64,000 nucleotides of DNA from Alcaligenes parafaecalis (GTDB lineage: Bacteria > Pseudomonadota > Gammaproteobacteria > Burkholderiales > Burkholderiaceae_B): assembly GCF_026344135.1 (NCBI RefSeq), contig NZ_JAPKNA010000001.1, forward strand, positions 1,178,001 to 1,242,000. Direction: 5' to 3'. The position numbers were made by a program, and so were the translations under genes. Under the pieces are notes generated by a model. That model saw only the letters and a program-made list of their open reading frames with translations. It was not told where the DNA came from and ran no database searches. Positions 17,585 to 26,725 of this stretch are shown here, one piece after another (positions within the stretch are counted from its first letter, which is position 1; each line of letters begins with the position of its first letter).

Positions 17585-19004
17585 AAACATAGCCTTCCAG
17601 CTCCACGATAAAAGCACTGCCCAGCAGCGAGGGATATGACTGCGGATTCAAAGACAAGCTCAAGCGCTCCCATTGCAGATCAGGGAGCTGTGCCGCTAGC
17701 AAATACACCGAGCGCAATGGCGATTGACTGAGCCAGGAGCGCCGCCACATACCTGCCCCTGTTTTTGCGTTCTCATCAGCAGACTCGACCCACTGGGCAG
17801 GAGCCAATGACAAGCGCATGAAAGCAGGCTGCAGGGCTGCCAGCTCGGTATGCAAACGTGAAGATGCCGCAACTAGCAGTCGCTCCTGATCTGGACTTGC
17901 CAAGGAATGAGGATTCAATGCCTGATACCTCCGCCGGATACGCAACTCAGCCTGCCCTAGTCCGGTGAACTCCAGCTCATTCGGCTCTCGAGTCTGGCTA
18001 TGCATGGCTACGCTAAAACTGTGCACATTCTCAAACCCATAGTGCGCCTGACAGTCCCACAAGGCAGTCTGACGACGACAATCCACCTGCTGCAATTGCC
18101 AGTCCGCTCCCTGAGCGGGGAGCTCCTCCATCAGGCCCAGCACAGCCTGGATACTCGTCAAACCGGACTCCTCTTCCTGGGCTGGGCTGAACTCCCAATC
18201 AGACACGTTGGTGGCTAAGCGCCCCCGCAGATCAGCGGACAACACGCCCCCAAGCGTAGCCATCATCAGCAAAGACAACAGCACCAGACGAAGCGGAATC
18301 TTTTCACGCCACCTCACGCGTCTGACAGGCTGGTGTTGCATACGGCTCTGTGGCCCTCTGCCCTGCTCCAGGCAAACCCATAAATCGTCAGGCTGTCGCA
18401 GCTCACGGATGGAGGGATAACGAGCCTGCATGGCCTGCCGCAAGATCTGCACCTGCCCAACCTGAGCCAGGAGACAATCGCTACCCTCCATCACCAGGCC
18501 ATGCTCCAGCACCAGAAACCACAAACGGCCAGGAGCCACCGTCCATAAAAGAAAAATTGCCTCTTGCGGGTGATGGGCAGCCATACAAGCAGCCGCGGAA
18601 TAGGCTTGGGCTCGCGTCAGTCTTGCTCTTGAGGGCCCGTTCTGAGCCAGGCGCAGGACTGACTGCGTCCGCCGAGTGTTGAGCCAACTACTCGGCACCC
18701 AACCCATTGTCTGCCCTGCTCTTAGCCCTGCAGTTTGTCCTGCTGTCTGTTCTACGGTTTGGCCTACGACCTCCCCATCAACCTCTCCCCACACTTGTTG
18801 TACTTCTGCCTGCCTCTCCATTCGCGTTTCTATTTGCCTTTCTGTTGGCTTGCCTGCCTGCTCTTTCAAATCCCCACCCGCTGCCATCGCGCAAGACCAA
18901 TACGATTGATGCATCTGAGGGGTTTGAGTCCGATGACTATCTCGCCCGGTATTTGCCCATTGCAATCCGAACCAGTACTCCCGTTGGGATAGGGCTGCAC
19001 TCAT
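17493..19004 (-). CDS. PilO2-like bitopic inner-membrane protein
   Basis: This 503-residue protein has a cytoplasmic N-terminal part (about 1-236), one membrane segment (about 237-257) and a periplasmic part of about 245 residues. The layout and patches such as FLLWTVAPGRLWFLVLEHG and DLQWERLSLSLNPQSYP fit the type IVb pilus accessory PilO2 (PAP_PilO) family, though I cannot confirm membership. Residues 50-100 are low in complexity and rich in Q, G, E and T. The ATG overlaps the stop of the upstream gene (ATGA). It probably forms a trans-envelope platform with its neighbours. Confidence 0.62.
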   Translation of the reverse strand: MSAALSQREYWFGLQWANTGRDSHRTQTPQMHQSYWSCAMAAGGDLKEQAGKPTERQIETRMERQAEVQQVWGEVDGEVVGQTVEQTAGQTAGLRAGQTMGWVPSSWLNTRRTQSVLRLAQNGPSRARLTRAQAYSAAACMAAHHPQEAIFLLWTVAPGRLWFLVLEHGLVMEGSDCLLAQVGQVQILRQAMQARYPSIRELRQPDDLWVCLEQGRGPQSRMQHQPVRRVRWREKIPLRLVLLSLLMMATLGGVLSADLRGRLATNVSDWEFSPAQEEESGLTSIQAVLGLMEELPAQGADWQLQQVDCRRQTALWDCQAHYGFENVHSFSVAMHSQTREPNELEFTGLGQAELRIRRRYQALNPHSLASPDQERLLVAASSRLHTELAALQPAFMRLSLAPAQWVESADENAKTGAGMWRRSWLSQSPLRSVYLLAAQLPDLQWERLSLSLNPQSYPSLLGSAFIVELEGYVYESVDRDLADQDLADHMQTFEHSVWSDVDV

Positions 19005-19597
19005 TTCGCGCCTCCATCGCTTGAGCCACCTGCCGATGACTGATCCATGCGCCGCAATCCAGACTGCGGCTCCAAAGCCAAGCGACGTGTTTCATGGCGG
19101 TACAGCTCGATACGGCCTGCCTGATAACGCCACTTCAGGCTATATACCGCTGTAATCTGATCAAGCAACGCTGACAAACGCAGTTGCTCAAAAATCAGAC
19201 CACCTTGCTGAGTCGGTTCCAGCACCTCCTCCACACCTGTTCGTGGGGAAACCTGCGTTAACGACAAGCGAGCCTGCGGACTGATGAACACGGTCAGCTC
19301 AGACAATAAAGACAAACGACGCGCCAGTTCATCCAGATCGGGCAAAGGCGTTTCCAAAGAAAAACTGAAGGTTTGGCTGGAGCGTAATGCCGCAGGCAAG
19401 ACAGCCTGTTTTCGTAAAGGGACGGCCTCCCCCAGCAACCAGGGCTTGTCGACAGACTGAGCATGGGGCATAAGAGCTGCGCTGCCGTCATCCAGTGATA
19501 CGGCATCATCCAGCCACGCCTGATCGACGTGCTGCCCTCGTGTTTGCAAGGTGCAGCCCGTCATCAAAAGCAAAAACAATAGGCAGAGGTAATTCAT
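19001..19597 (-). CDS. PilN-like lipoprotein: secretin N-domain without the barrel
   Basis: This 198-residue lipoprotein has a lipobox at LLLMTGC and a region (about 70-170) with the pattern of secretin N-terminal domains of the R64 PilN type (FSFSLETPLPDLDELARRLS, LLDQITAVYSLKWRYQAGRI). Full PilN secretins are well over 500 residues and end in a beta-barrel gate, which is entirely absent here. The gene stops with ATGA overlap into the next gene, so the short form looks deliberate. It may act as a periplasmic adaptor. Confidence 0.65.
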   Translation of the reverse strand: MNYLCLLFLLLMTGCTLQTRGQHVDQAWLDDAVSLDDGSAALMPHAQSVDKPWLLGEAVPLRKQAVLPAALRSSQTFSFSLETPLPDLDELARRLSLLSELTVFISPQARLSLTQVSPRTGVEEVLEPTQQGGLIFEQLRLSALLDQITAVYSLKWRYQAGRIELYRHETRRLALEPQSGLRRMDQSSAGGSSDGGAK

Positions 19598-20583
19598 GAC
19601 TGCCCCTCAGGCGGCACGCTCGGATCGCAGGCGTGCGGCCAAGCCAGAACCCTAAGCACCTGATTGGAGTAAAAACAGGCCTGCAAAGGATGTGCATTCA
19701 GTTGGGCAGCCGCTAATAATTGAGCCACAGCAGACTCAAAGCTTCCCTCAAAACGGGCCGCTGCCTTGACGGGGAAATCAAGCTCCAAGGTCCAGTGTTC
19801 AGGTGCAAAAGTCCATTTCGCTTGTTTAGCCCATCGGACTAATGCCTGCCTTAAGGTTCTATCCTTTATTCGCAGCTCAAAAACCGACTGTTCACTGGAC
19901 GCTGTATCCAGAACAAGGGCTGGAACTGGCAGCACCTCTGAGCGGGCTTGAAAGGCCTGTGTCTGCACCAATTTCACTGGTGCAAATTCCCCTTCCTTCT
20001 CTTGGGCCGCCACTAAATCTGACGCAAACTTCCCAGGAGAAAAATTACTTTGGGCGGAAGAACCGGCCCGAGAAGGACTTGATGAGAAATGGCCTAGTAG
20101 AGGGTGAGCAAGCTGAGAGTGGCTTGCTTGGGCAGACTGCAAATGATCTTGCTGGAGGCGATCCTGTGGCACGGCATCTGACTTTTCTACGCCAAGCCAT
20201 ACAGACCCCTCACCATGGACACTCTTGCGCCCTAAGCTGGCCTGTGCCTGTGCTCGCCCAGCACGAAATATCAGCTCCGCCCATAAGCCGTCAATCACTT
20301 GAAACTGCCCCAAGGGTTTCAAAGACAGCAATGTTTCCTGCCCATTCCTGCGTCCCAACACCGCTGGCAGCATTTGCTCCGGTGAAAAATGCAGCCAAAT
20401 CCGAACCCCATTATCAAAGACCTGCATAGGGCCTACCTGTGGGTCGCCGGACAAGCGCCAATCGAAGTTAAAGACGCGTGTGCCCGGGTCAGCCAAACGA
20501 CCATCCGGGCCCAGGCTGGTCTGACAGGCGGGCAGCCCCAAACCACACATCACCAACACGCAGAAACGGACAAGAAAACGCAT
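19594..20583 (-). CDS. TcpQ-domain lipoprotein (pilus-accessory type)
   Basis: This 329-residue lipoprotein (lipobox LGLPAC near residue 20) has an N-terminal region with a VirB9/TrbG-like strand pattern (MQVFDNGVRIWLHFSPEQML), a Q/S-rich middle, and a C-terminal TcpQ-like domain (about 240-325, LRQALVRWAKQAKWTFAPEH and FEGSFESAVAQLLAAAQLN). TcpQ helps place the pilus secretin in Vibrio. The ATG at 20583 is favoured because the 9-codon longer start lies inside an intrinsic terminator. First gene of four joined by overlapping codons. Confidence 0.68.
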   Translation of the reverse strand: MRFLVRFCVLVMCGLGLPACQTSLGPDGRLADPGTRVFNFDWRLSGDPQVGPMQVFDNGVRIWLHFSPEQMLPAVLGRRNGQETLLSLKPLGQFQVIDGLWAELIFRAGRAQAQASLGRKSVHGEGSVWLGVEKSDAVPQDRLQQDHLQSAQASHSQLAHPLLGHFSSSPSRAGSSAQSNFSPGKFASDLVAAQEKEGEFAPVKLVQTQAFQARSEVLPVPALVLDTASSEQSVFELRIKDRTLRQALVRWAKQAKWTFAPEHWTLELDFPVKAAARFEGSFESAVAQLLAAAQLNAHPLQACFYSNQVLRVLAWPHACDPSVPPEGQS

Positions 20584-20601
20584 CACAGACACCCAAAGAA
20601 A

Positions 20602-20634
20602 AAACCCCATGTCCCGTTCAAGGGCATGGGGTTT
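20602..20634 (-). terminator. Terminator after the binding-protein gene, just before the pilus-like set
   Basis: AAACCCCATG and CATGGGGTTT enclose a further CCC/GGG pairing, and the minus-strand product is followed by a T run. It lies 54 nt beyond the stop of the solute-binding protein gene and ends only about 20 nt before the pilus-like start codon. That leaves no room for a separate promoter between them. Confidence 0.85.
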
Positions 20635-20687
20635 ATCTTCCGTGATGCTAGCCTAGGCGGCTAGATCGGCTTGTACGCAGAGATAAA

Positions 20688-22001
20688 TCAGCGTCCTTTC
20701 TGGGCCACCAAACGGTTGGCTTCAGTGGCTGCCGTACGCAAGGCAGTCATCGCGGGCTGCTGACCATCCAGAGCGCTTTCCAGGCTCTGATTGAACACGG
20801 CACGAATCTGGCGGTAGTTACGGAAATTGCCTTTGGCTGTACCCGAGGTACCGCTGCTATAGGCACCCACCAGGTGCATCCAGTCGCCCTTGTCCTTGTA
20901 GTAATCGCTGCCTGTAGCATTGAAGGCTTCACGGCTCACCGGCAAGAAACCTGTTTTCTGATACCAGCGTGCTGCGTTTTCGGGTTGGGCCAACCAGTTG
21001 ATGAAACGCGCCGAAGCCTGATCCTGCTCGGACTTATGGCCTTTGACCGCCCACAAAGCCGAACCCGTCACAAAAGGCTTACCGGGGGTTTGGGTGACTT
21101 CCGGGTAGTACGGCAAACCTGTCACGGCGTACTTCAAGCCGCGTGTGTCGCTGTATTCACCGATATGACCCGAATTGGAGAACATGACAGCACATTCACC
21201 CTTGGCAAAGCGCTGGGGCGATTCAGGCAGCGTGCCAGGCTTGACCATCAGTTCGGACTTCACCCAACTGATCATCATGGACAGGTGGCGGATATACATG
21301 ACGTCAAAGTCAAAACCGACCTTGCCTTTGACTTTGGGGCCGGGAGCCAGACCATAAATCTGGTTATTCACGGCAGCCAGATTCTCCAGATTGATGGAGA
21401 CAGACTGGTCAGAGGTCAAAGGGCAACGACGCGAACCTTTATTGGCCAGATCGACCAACTGGGCCTGCAGATCCAGCCAGACACGGCTTGGGACCGCTGG
21501 CTCGATCTTGGCCTTATCAAAGGCATCCAGGTTGTAGTACATGACCGGGATTTCGGCCATGAAAGGGAAGCCTTGCAATTGGCCGCGGCCATTGCGCACA
21601 AAGGAGTTCGAGGCCAGGAACCAGGACACATTGTCCATTTTTTCCCGAGCCAGCAAGGTGTACATAGGCAAGATATAGGAGCGATCAGCGACCTCGTCCA
21701 GACCGGACATCTCGCCTAACTGCACCAGATTGGGCAAGTCTTTGCCCGCTTGCATGGCCTGATCCAAAGAGGTTTCCGTATCATGCGCCTTGACCGTCAC
21801 TTTGACGTCTTTCTGGCTACGATTGAAATCCCGAACCAAGCTTTCAAACTCGTCCTGATTGTGCGAGTTCAAAGCGGTCCAGACCTGAATATCAACGGCT
21901 GCCAGGGCGGTGGACCCGAACAGCAAAGCGGCTGAGCCACCCGCTGCCATCGCCAAAGCCATAACACCACGTTTCAACAGTAATCCGCGTAGATTTTTCA
22001 T
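20688..22001 (-). CDS. ABC-type extracellular solute-binding protein (family 1, UgpB-like)
   Basis: This 437-residue periplasmic protein has a clear signal peptide (cleavage near STALA-AV) and the lobes of cluster-D sugar-type binding proteins (VDIQVWTALNSHNQDEFE, PFMAEIPVMYYNLDAF, YYPEVTQTPGKPFVTGSALWAVKG). It most resembles glycerol-3-phosphate binding proteins. No permease or ATPase gene lies nearby, so it is an orphan whose partners must be elsewhere. A good ribosome binding site (GAAGGA) precedes the ATG. It starts 7 nt after dadA, so the two are cotranscribed. Confidence 0.88.
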   Translation of the reverse strand: MKNLRGLLLKRGVMALAMAAGGSAALLFGSTALAAVDIQVWTALNSHNQDEFESLVRDFNRSQKDVKVTVKAHDTETSLDQAMQAGKDLPNLVQLGEMSGLDEVADRSYILPMYTLLAREKMDNVSWFLASNSFVRNGRGQLQGFPFMAEIPVMYYNLDAFDKAKIEPAVPSRVWLDLQAQLVDLANKGSRRCPLTSDQSVSINLENLAAVNNQIYGLAPGPKVKGKVGFDFDVMYIRHLSMMISWVKSELMVKPGTLPESPQRFAKGECAVMFSNSGHIGEYSDTRGLKYAVTGLPYYPEVTQTPGKPFVTGSALWAVKGHKSEQDQASARFINWLAQPENAARWYQKTGFLPVSREAFNATGSDYYKDKGDWMHLVGAYSSGTSGTAKGNFRNYRQIRAVFNQSLESALDGQQPAMTALRTAATEANRLVAQKGR

Positions 22002-22008
22002 ACATCCT

Positions 22009-23262
22009 TCAAGATAAAAAAGGAAATTCAGGTTCGGGTTGTCGTCCCATGACCAGGTCCGCCAAGGCTCGGCCAGAGCCTATACCCATGGTCCACCCCA
22101 GGGTGCCATGTCCGGTATTCAGGTACAGGTTAGGAATGGAAGATCGGCCTATCAGTGGGACATTAGATGCTGTGGCAGGACGCAGTCCTGACCAGAAATG
22201 AACATTATCAAAATCCAATGCGCTTGGGAACAGATCTGCGACATGGGTTAACAAAGCCTGACAGCGGGCGGGATTCAAACTGCGGGAATAGCCCGACAAT
22301 TCAGCGGTTCCAGCCACCCGCAGGCTATCGCCCAGACGGGAAAAAACAAGTTTTTTATCTTTGTCCGTCAGACTGACGGTGGGTGCCCCCTCGGGCACCA
22401 GCACCGGGAAAGTGGCCGAATAGCCTTTGGCCGGGTAAACGGGGCAGGAAATCCCCAGCGGCTGCAGGACCGTGGGGCTGAAACTGCCCATGGCGACAAC
22501 AAAAGCGTCCGCCTGGATGGACTCGTACGCGCCATCAGCACCAATCACCTCAACTCCTACGACTCGGCCCTTGGTCGTCAGCAAACGGGTGATCTGTGTG
22601 GAAAAACGAAACTCCACCCCGGCGCGCCTGGCCATCGCGGCCAAACCACAAGTGAACTGATTGGCATCACCAGATTCATCGTCTTTGGTGTAATCACCAC
22701 CCACAATCTGATCGCGGGCCGACGCCAGAGCAGGCTCAAGCTGCACCAGTTCGTCCACGCTCATGATGCGCCGGTCCACCCCCATATCGCGCATGACATC
22801 GGCCATTTGCTGGGAATCATCCAGACTTTGCGCATCACGGTAAAAGGTGATGATGCCCTTTTCCTGATGTCGGTAATCAAAGTCCAGGCTAGGCCGCAAT
22901 TGCTTGAGCGTGCTGCGGCTGTATTCAGCCATCGCCACCAGGGCACGCACATTAGGCGCAACCCGGCCGGGCAGACACTCTCGCAGAAAAGACAGGCACC
23001 AGCGCCACTGACGCAGATCCAGGCGCGGACGGAACAGCAAAGGAGCATCGTCCTGCAGCAACCATTTCAGCAGTTTGAGCGGCATTTTCGGGTTGGCCCA
23101 GGGCTCGGCATACGACACCGAGATTTGCCCACCGTTGGCACGCGAGGTTTCTTGTGCGGGACCGGTCCCCCGATCCACGACCACCACTTCACAACCTTGC
23201 TGGCTCAGCCACCAGGCAGTTGAAACCCCAATAATGCCGCTGCCCAGAACTGCTACTTTCAT
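22009..23262 (-). CDS. dadA: D-amino acid dehydrogenase, FAD-dependent (DadA family)
   Basis: DadA oxidatively deaminates D-amino acids to 2-oxo acids and feeds electrons to the respiratory chain. The 417-residue protein has the N-terminal dinucleotide-binding motif VLGSGIIGVSTAWWLSQQG and the C-terminal LNTGHGTLGWTMGIGSGRALADL, both typical of DadA. Paralogues are common in this group and the substrate is not certain. It lies between an iron-sulfur reductase and an orphan binding protein on the same strand, with gaps of 37 and 7 nt. Confidence 0.88.
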   Translation of the reverse strand: MKVAVLGSGIIGVSTAWWLSQQGCEVVVVDRGTGPAQETSRANGGQISVSYAEPWANPKMPLKLLKWLLQDDAPLLFRPRLDLRQWRWCLSFLRECLPGRVAPNVRALVAMAEYSRSTLKQLRPSLDFDYRHQEKGIITFYRDAQSLDDSQQMADVMRDMGVDRRIMSVDELVQLEPALASARDQIVGGDYTKDDESGDANQFTCGLAAMARRAGVEFRFSTQITRLLTTKGRVVGVEVIGADGAYESIQADAFVVAMGSFSPTVLQPLGISCPVYPAKGYSATFPVLVPEGAPTVSLTDKDKKLVFSRLGDSLRVAGTAELSGYSRSLNPARCQALLTHVADLFPSALDFDNVHFWSGLRPATASNVPLIGRSSIPNLYLNTGHGTLGWTMGIGSGRALADLVMGRQPEPEFPFLS

Positions 23263-23299
23263 GTTTACTGTCCGCTTGTTGAGCTATTGATCAAGACGC

Positions 23300-24334
23300 T
23301 TACTTTACGTCTGCCAGGGACGTAAAGGCATCTGCAAAATAATTGTCCGGATTCAGTTGAGCTTGCTCCACAAAATCCTTGCGAGCCGCCTCAACCATAC
23401 CCGGCGCACCACAGGCGTAGACCTGCCAGGCCGACAGATCAGGCAAATCAGCCAATACGGCCTGATGCACAAAGCCGGTACGTCCCGTCCAAGCATCTTC
23501 GGGCTGAGCGTCCGAAATCACCGGGATGAAACGCACATTAGGCAGTTCGCTAGCCCACTTTTCAGCCAGTTCGGACTGGTACAGATCCTTGGGTCGACGA
23601 CCACCCCAATACAGGGCCACTTCACGCTGGCTGCCGGTTTGAATCAAACGCTCGATCAAGGCCTTGATCGGTGCAAAACCCGTGCCGCTGGCCAGGAACA
23701 CCATAGGAGCAGCGCTGTCTTCACGCAGGAAGAAAGAACCCAAAGGCGCTTCCACGCGCAGAATTTCACGCTCTTTCATGGCGGTGGCACCGGCACCGAA
23801 CACGTGATCGGTAAACACGCCGCCGGGCATGTGACGGATATGCAATTCCACCTGATTGTCTTCCCGTGGCGGTGTGGCCATAGAGTAGCTGCGACGGCTG
23901 CCATCTTTCAGGATGAACTCCAGATACTGGCCGGGGTAGTAACGGAATGGCTCGGACGATGGCATTTGCAGACGCACCACCATCACATCATCACGTACCT
24001 TTTCCAGCCCCACGACGCGCGACGGCATTTTGCGAATCTGGATATCGGTCGCCATACGAATTTCGTGGGACTCGATCAGCATATCGCTGCTGGGCTTGGC
24101 CTGACAGAACAGGGTGTAGCCCGCCGCACGGTCGTCTTCGCTCAGCAATTGCTCGGGCGCACGGCCTGCATCATATTCACCTTCAATGACCTTGCCACGG
24201 CAAGACGAACAGGTGCCATTACGGCAGCTATAGGGCAAGACAATGCCCGCATTCAGCGCGCCATCCAGCACAGATTGTCCGGGCTGTACGTCAAAACTAT
24301 GCCCGCTGGGCTGAACCGTGACTTTGAAACTCAT
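23300..24334 (-). CDS. Ferredoxin-type 2Fe-2S/FAD/NAD reductase (CDP-6-deoxy-delta-3,4-glucoseen reductase-like)
   Basis: This 344-residue electron-transfer protein has an N-terminal plant-type 2Fe-2S domain (CRNGTCSSCRGKV plus LFCQAK), then an FAD-binding barrel (RRSYSMATPP) and an NAD(P) domain (FLASGTGFAPIKALIE, YACGAPGMVEAA). Such proteins serve as reductases for oxygenases or sugar deoxygenases. In Betaproteobacteria the annotation as CDP-6-deoxyglucoseen reductase is usual, but the true partner is unknown. The Rieske dioxygenase 9 kb away lacks its own reductase of this type, so a link is possible but untested. Confidence 0.88.
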   Translation of the reverse strand: MSFKVTVQPSGHSFDVQPGQSVLDGALNAGIVLPYSCRNGTCSSCRGKVIEGEYDAGRAPEQLLSEDDRAAGYTLFCQAKPSSDMLIESHEIRMATDIQIRKMPSRVVGLEKVRDDVMVVRLQMPSSEPFRYYPGQYLEFILKDGSRRSYSMATPPREDNQVELHIRHMPGGVFTDHVFGAGATAMKEREILRVEAPLGSFFLREDSAAPMVFLASGTGFAPIKALIERLIQTGSQREVALYWGGRRPKDLYQSELAEKWASELPNVRFIPVISDAQPEDAWTGRTGFVHQAVLADLPDLSAWQVYACGAPGMVEAARKDFVEQAQLNPDNYFADAFTSLADVK

Positions 24335-24395
24335 ATCCCACACTCAAAAAAGAAAGCTATCAGGCGGAGGGCCAGCCTCCGGCGACAATACAAAT

Positions 24396-26705
24396 TCAGG
24401 ACTCTTCAGGCCGATGCAAAACTGGGTCGTTCAATTTGAGCGACAGGGTCTTGCCCTTGCCTGCCCGCTTGCCCAGATAATTGGCCAGCATGTCCAGATC
24501 CATCACGATGGTGGACGGACGCTTGCGGTTTACTCCGCTAACCGCCAGACCAGTTTCACCAAAAGCCACCCACTGACTCAGCGTATCGCCTTCATTGAGC
24601 TTGATCAGCACGGTGCCACGTCCACCTTTGGACAGCACTTTCAGTTCCTTGATGTCCACCACCAGGAAACGTCCCTGCTCGCTGAGCAGGCCCACGTACT
24701 GGTCGTCTGGGCGTAAAGCCAGGGGTTTAAGCAGCTTTTTGCCATCTTCAATAGTGACAAACTGCTTGCCTGCTTTCTGGCGCGTATTCATGTCGCCTTG
24801 GGAGGCCACAAAACCGTAGCCATCGCAGGCCGCCAGCAAGTAGTTCTGCTCCAGAGGCGCGGCCAGAATATGTTCGATAGGCGCGCTGGAGCTGACTTCA
24901 ATCATGGAGGTAATGGGCTGACCATCTCCACGCGCTGAAGGCAAGCTGGAAACCGGCACAGTATAGACCCGGCCATCGGTACCGATGGCGACCAGATCAG
25001 TGGTACTACGGCACTCCAGCGAATCGCACAGATCATCACCCGTTTTGAAGCTGAATTGCGAGGCGTCGTGACCGTGGCCCTGACGCGAACGCAGCCAGCC
25101 TTTGCGCGACACAATCACGGTAACTGGCTCGTCGACCACTTTGGTTTCCAGCACGGCGCGCTCGGCCGCTTCAATCAAGGTGCGACGCTCATCACCGTAG
25201 GTTTTAACGTCTGCTTCGATTTCACGAATCATCAGACGTTTCAAGGCCTTGGGATCATCCAGCAGCTTTTGCAAGGACTCCTGCTCTTCCAGACGCTCTT
25301 GCAGCTCTTTCTCGATCTTGAAGCCTTCCAGACGCGCCAACTGACGCAAGCGCATTTCCAGAATATCGTCGGCCTGACGTTCGCTTAACTCAAAGCGCTC
25401 CATCAAGGCTGCACGCGGTTCGTCAGATTCGCGAATGGTTTGGATGACTTCATCCACATTCAGGTACACCACCATGCGCCCTTGCAGCACATGGATACGA
25501 TCAGTGACTTTGTCCAGACGATAGCGGGTACGGCGCTCCATCGTATGACGGCGGAATTCCAGCCAGCTTTGCAGAACCTGACGCAAGGAGCGCTGGCCGG
25601 GACGGCCGTCAGTATCAATACACACCAGGTTGATGGAGACGTTGCGCTCCAGACTGGTCTGCGCCAACAGGGTGGTCACAAACTCGTCCCGATCAATAGC
25701 GCGGGATTTGGGTTCAAAGACCAGACGCACGGCGGCCTGCTTGCCCGACTCGTCACGCACGGCATCGAGCATATTCAGCATCAAGGCTTTAGTCTGCTGT
25801 TGCTCGGTGCTCAGGGATTTTTTGCCCGCTTTGACCTTGGGATTGGTGCGTTCCTCAATCTCCTCCAGAATCTGCTGGGAGGAGCTGCCGGGCGGCAATT
25901 CAGTCACGACCAATTGCCATTGACCACGCGCCATTTCCTCGAATACCCAACGGGCACGAGCTTTGATGGAACCTCGGCCTTGCGCGTAAACCGCTGCAAT
26001 GTCAGCCGAAGAGGAAATGATTTGGCCACCACCGGCAAAGTCCGGGCCAGGAACGATCTCGTGTATTTCCTGATCGCTCAAATTCGGATTGCGCAGCAGG
26101 CTCACGCAAGCCTGGGCAACTTCGCGCAGGTTGTGGGAAGGAATCTCGGTTGCCATCCCCACCGCAATCCCCGATGCGCCGTTAAGCAGCATGATGGGCA
26201 AGCGAGCAGGCAAGGTCACTGGCTCTTTCTGGCTGCCATCGTAGTTGGGGATAAAGTCCACCGTGCCTTCGTCCAGCTCGTCCAGCAGCAAACGCGAGAA
26301 CGGAGTCAGGCGCGCTTCCGTGTAACGCATGGCGGCGGCATTGTCGCCATCGCGCGAACCGAAGTTACCCTGCCCATCGACCAGCGGGTAACGCAGCACA
26401 AAATTCTGTGCCATACGCACCATGGCGTCATAGGCAGCCTGGTCACCGTGCGGGTGGTACTTACCCAGCACATCCCCCACCACACGGGCCGATTTCACTG
26501 GCTTGGCAGTTGGGCCCAGGCCCATCGCGTCCATCGCGTAAAGAATGCGGCGCTGCACCGGCTTTTGGCCATCCGTCAGGTCCGGCAAGGCACGCCCGCG
26601 CACGACCGAAACGGCGTAATCCAGATACGCTTGTTCGGCGTACGTCGCCAGCGTGATGCTATCGTCCGATCCGGCCGGTTCAAAATCCAATTGATTGCTA
26701 TCCAT
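24396..26705 (-). CDS. parC: DNA topoisomerase IV subunit A
   Basis: ParC cleaves and rejoins DNA to unlink daughter chromosomes. The 769-residue protein has the catalytic tyrosine in MRYTEARL (Y128), the GKYHPHGD segment of the quinolone-determining region and a C-terminal beta-pinwheel. Residues 89 and 93, matching S80 and E84 of the E. coli protein, are Q and D here. parE lies 20 nt upstream on the same strand. The sequence lacks a GyrA-box-like repeat set, which, with the parE neighbour, favours ParC over GyrA. Confidence 0.95.
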   Translation of the reverse strand: MDSNQLDFEPAGSDDSITLATYAEQAYLDYAVSVVRGRALPDLTDGQKPVQRRILYAMDAMGLGPTAKPVKSARVVGDVLGKYHPHGDQAAYDAMVRMAQNFVLRYPLVDGQGNFGSRDGDNAAAMRYTEARLTPFSRLLLDELDEGTVDFIPNYDGSQKEPVTLPARLPIMLLNGASGIAVGMATEIPSHNLREVAQACVSLLRNPNLSDQEIHEIVPGPDFAGGGQIISSSADIAAVYAQGRGSIKARARWVFEEMARGQWQLVVTELPPGSSSQQILEEIEERTNPKVKAGKKSLSTEQQQTKALMLNMLDAVRDESGKQAAVRLVFEPKSRAIDRDEFVTTLLAQTSLERNVSINLVCIDTDGRPGQRSLRQVLQSWLEFRRHTMERRTRYRLDKVTDRIHVLQGRMVVYLNVDEVIQTIRESDEPRAALMERFELSERQADDILEMRLRQLARLEGFKIEKELQERLEEQESLQKLLDDPKALKRLMIREIEADVKTYGDERRTLIEAAERAVLETKVVDEPVTVIVSRKGWLRSRQGHGHDASQFSFKTGDDLCDSLECRSTTDLVAIGTDGRVYTVPVSSLPSARGDGQPITSMIEVSSSAPIEHILAAPLEQNYLLAACDGYGFVASQGDMNTRQKAGKQFVTIEDGKKLLKPLALRPDDQYVGLLSEQGRFLVVDIKELKVLSKGGRGTVLIKLNEGDTLSQWVAFGETGLAVSGVNRKRPSTIVMDLDMLANYLGKRAGKGKTLSLKLNDPVLHRPEES

Positions 26706-26725
26706 AAATAACTCTTAAGTCGGGC

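Noticed and set aside
19001..19597. Frameshift splitting a full secretin gene
   Set aside because: The next gene starts with an ATGA overlap and encodes a different, PilO2-like protein; I found no secretin barrel sequence in another frame nearby.
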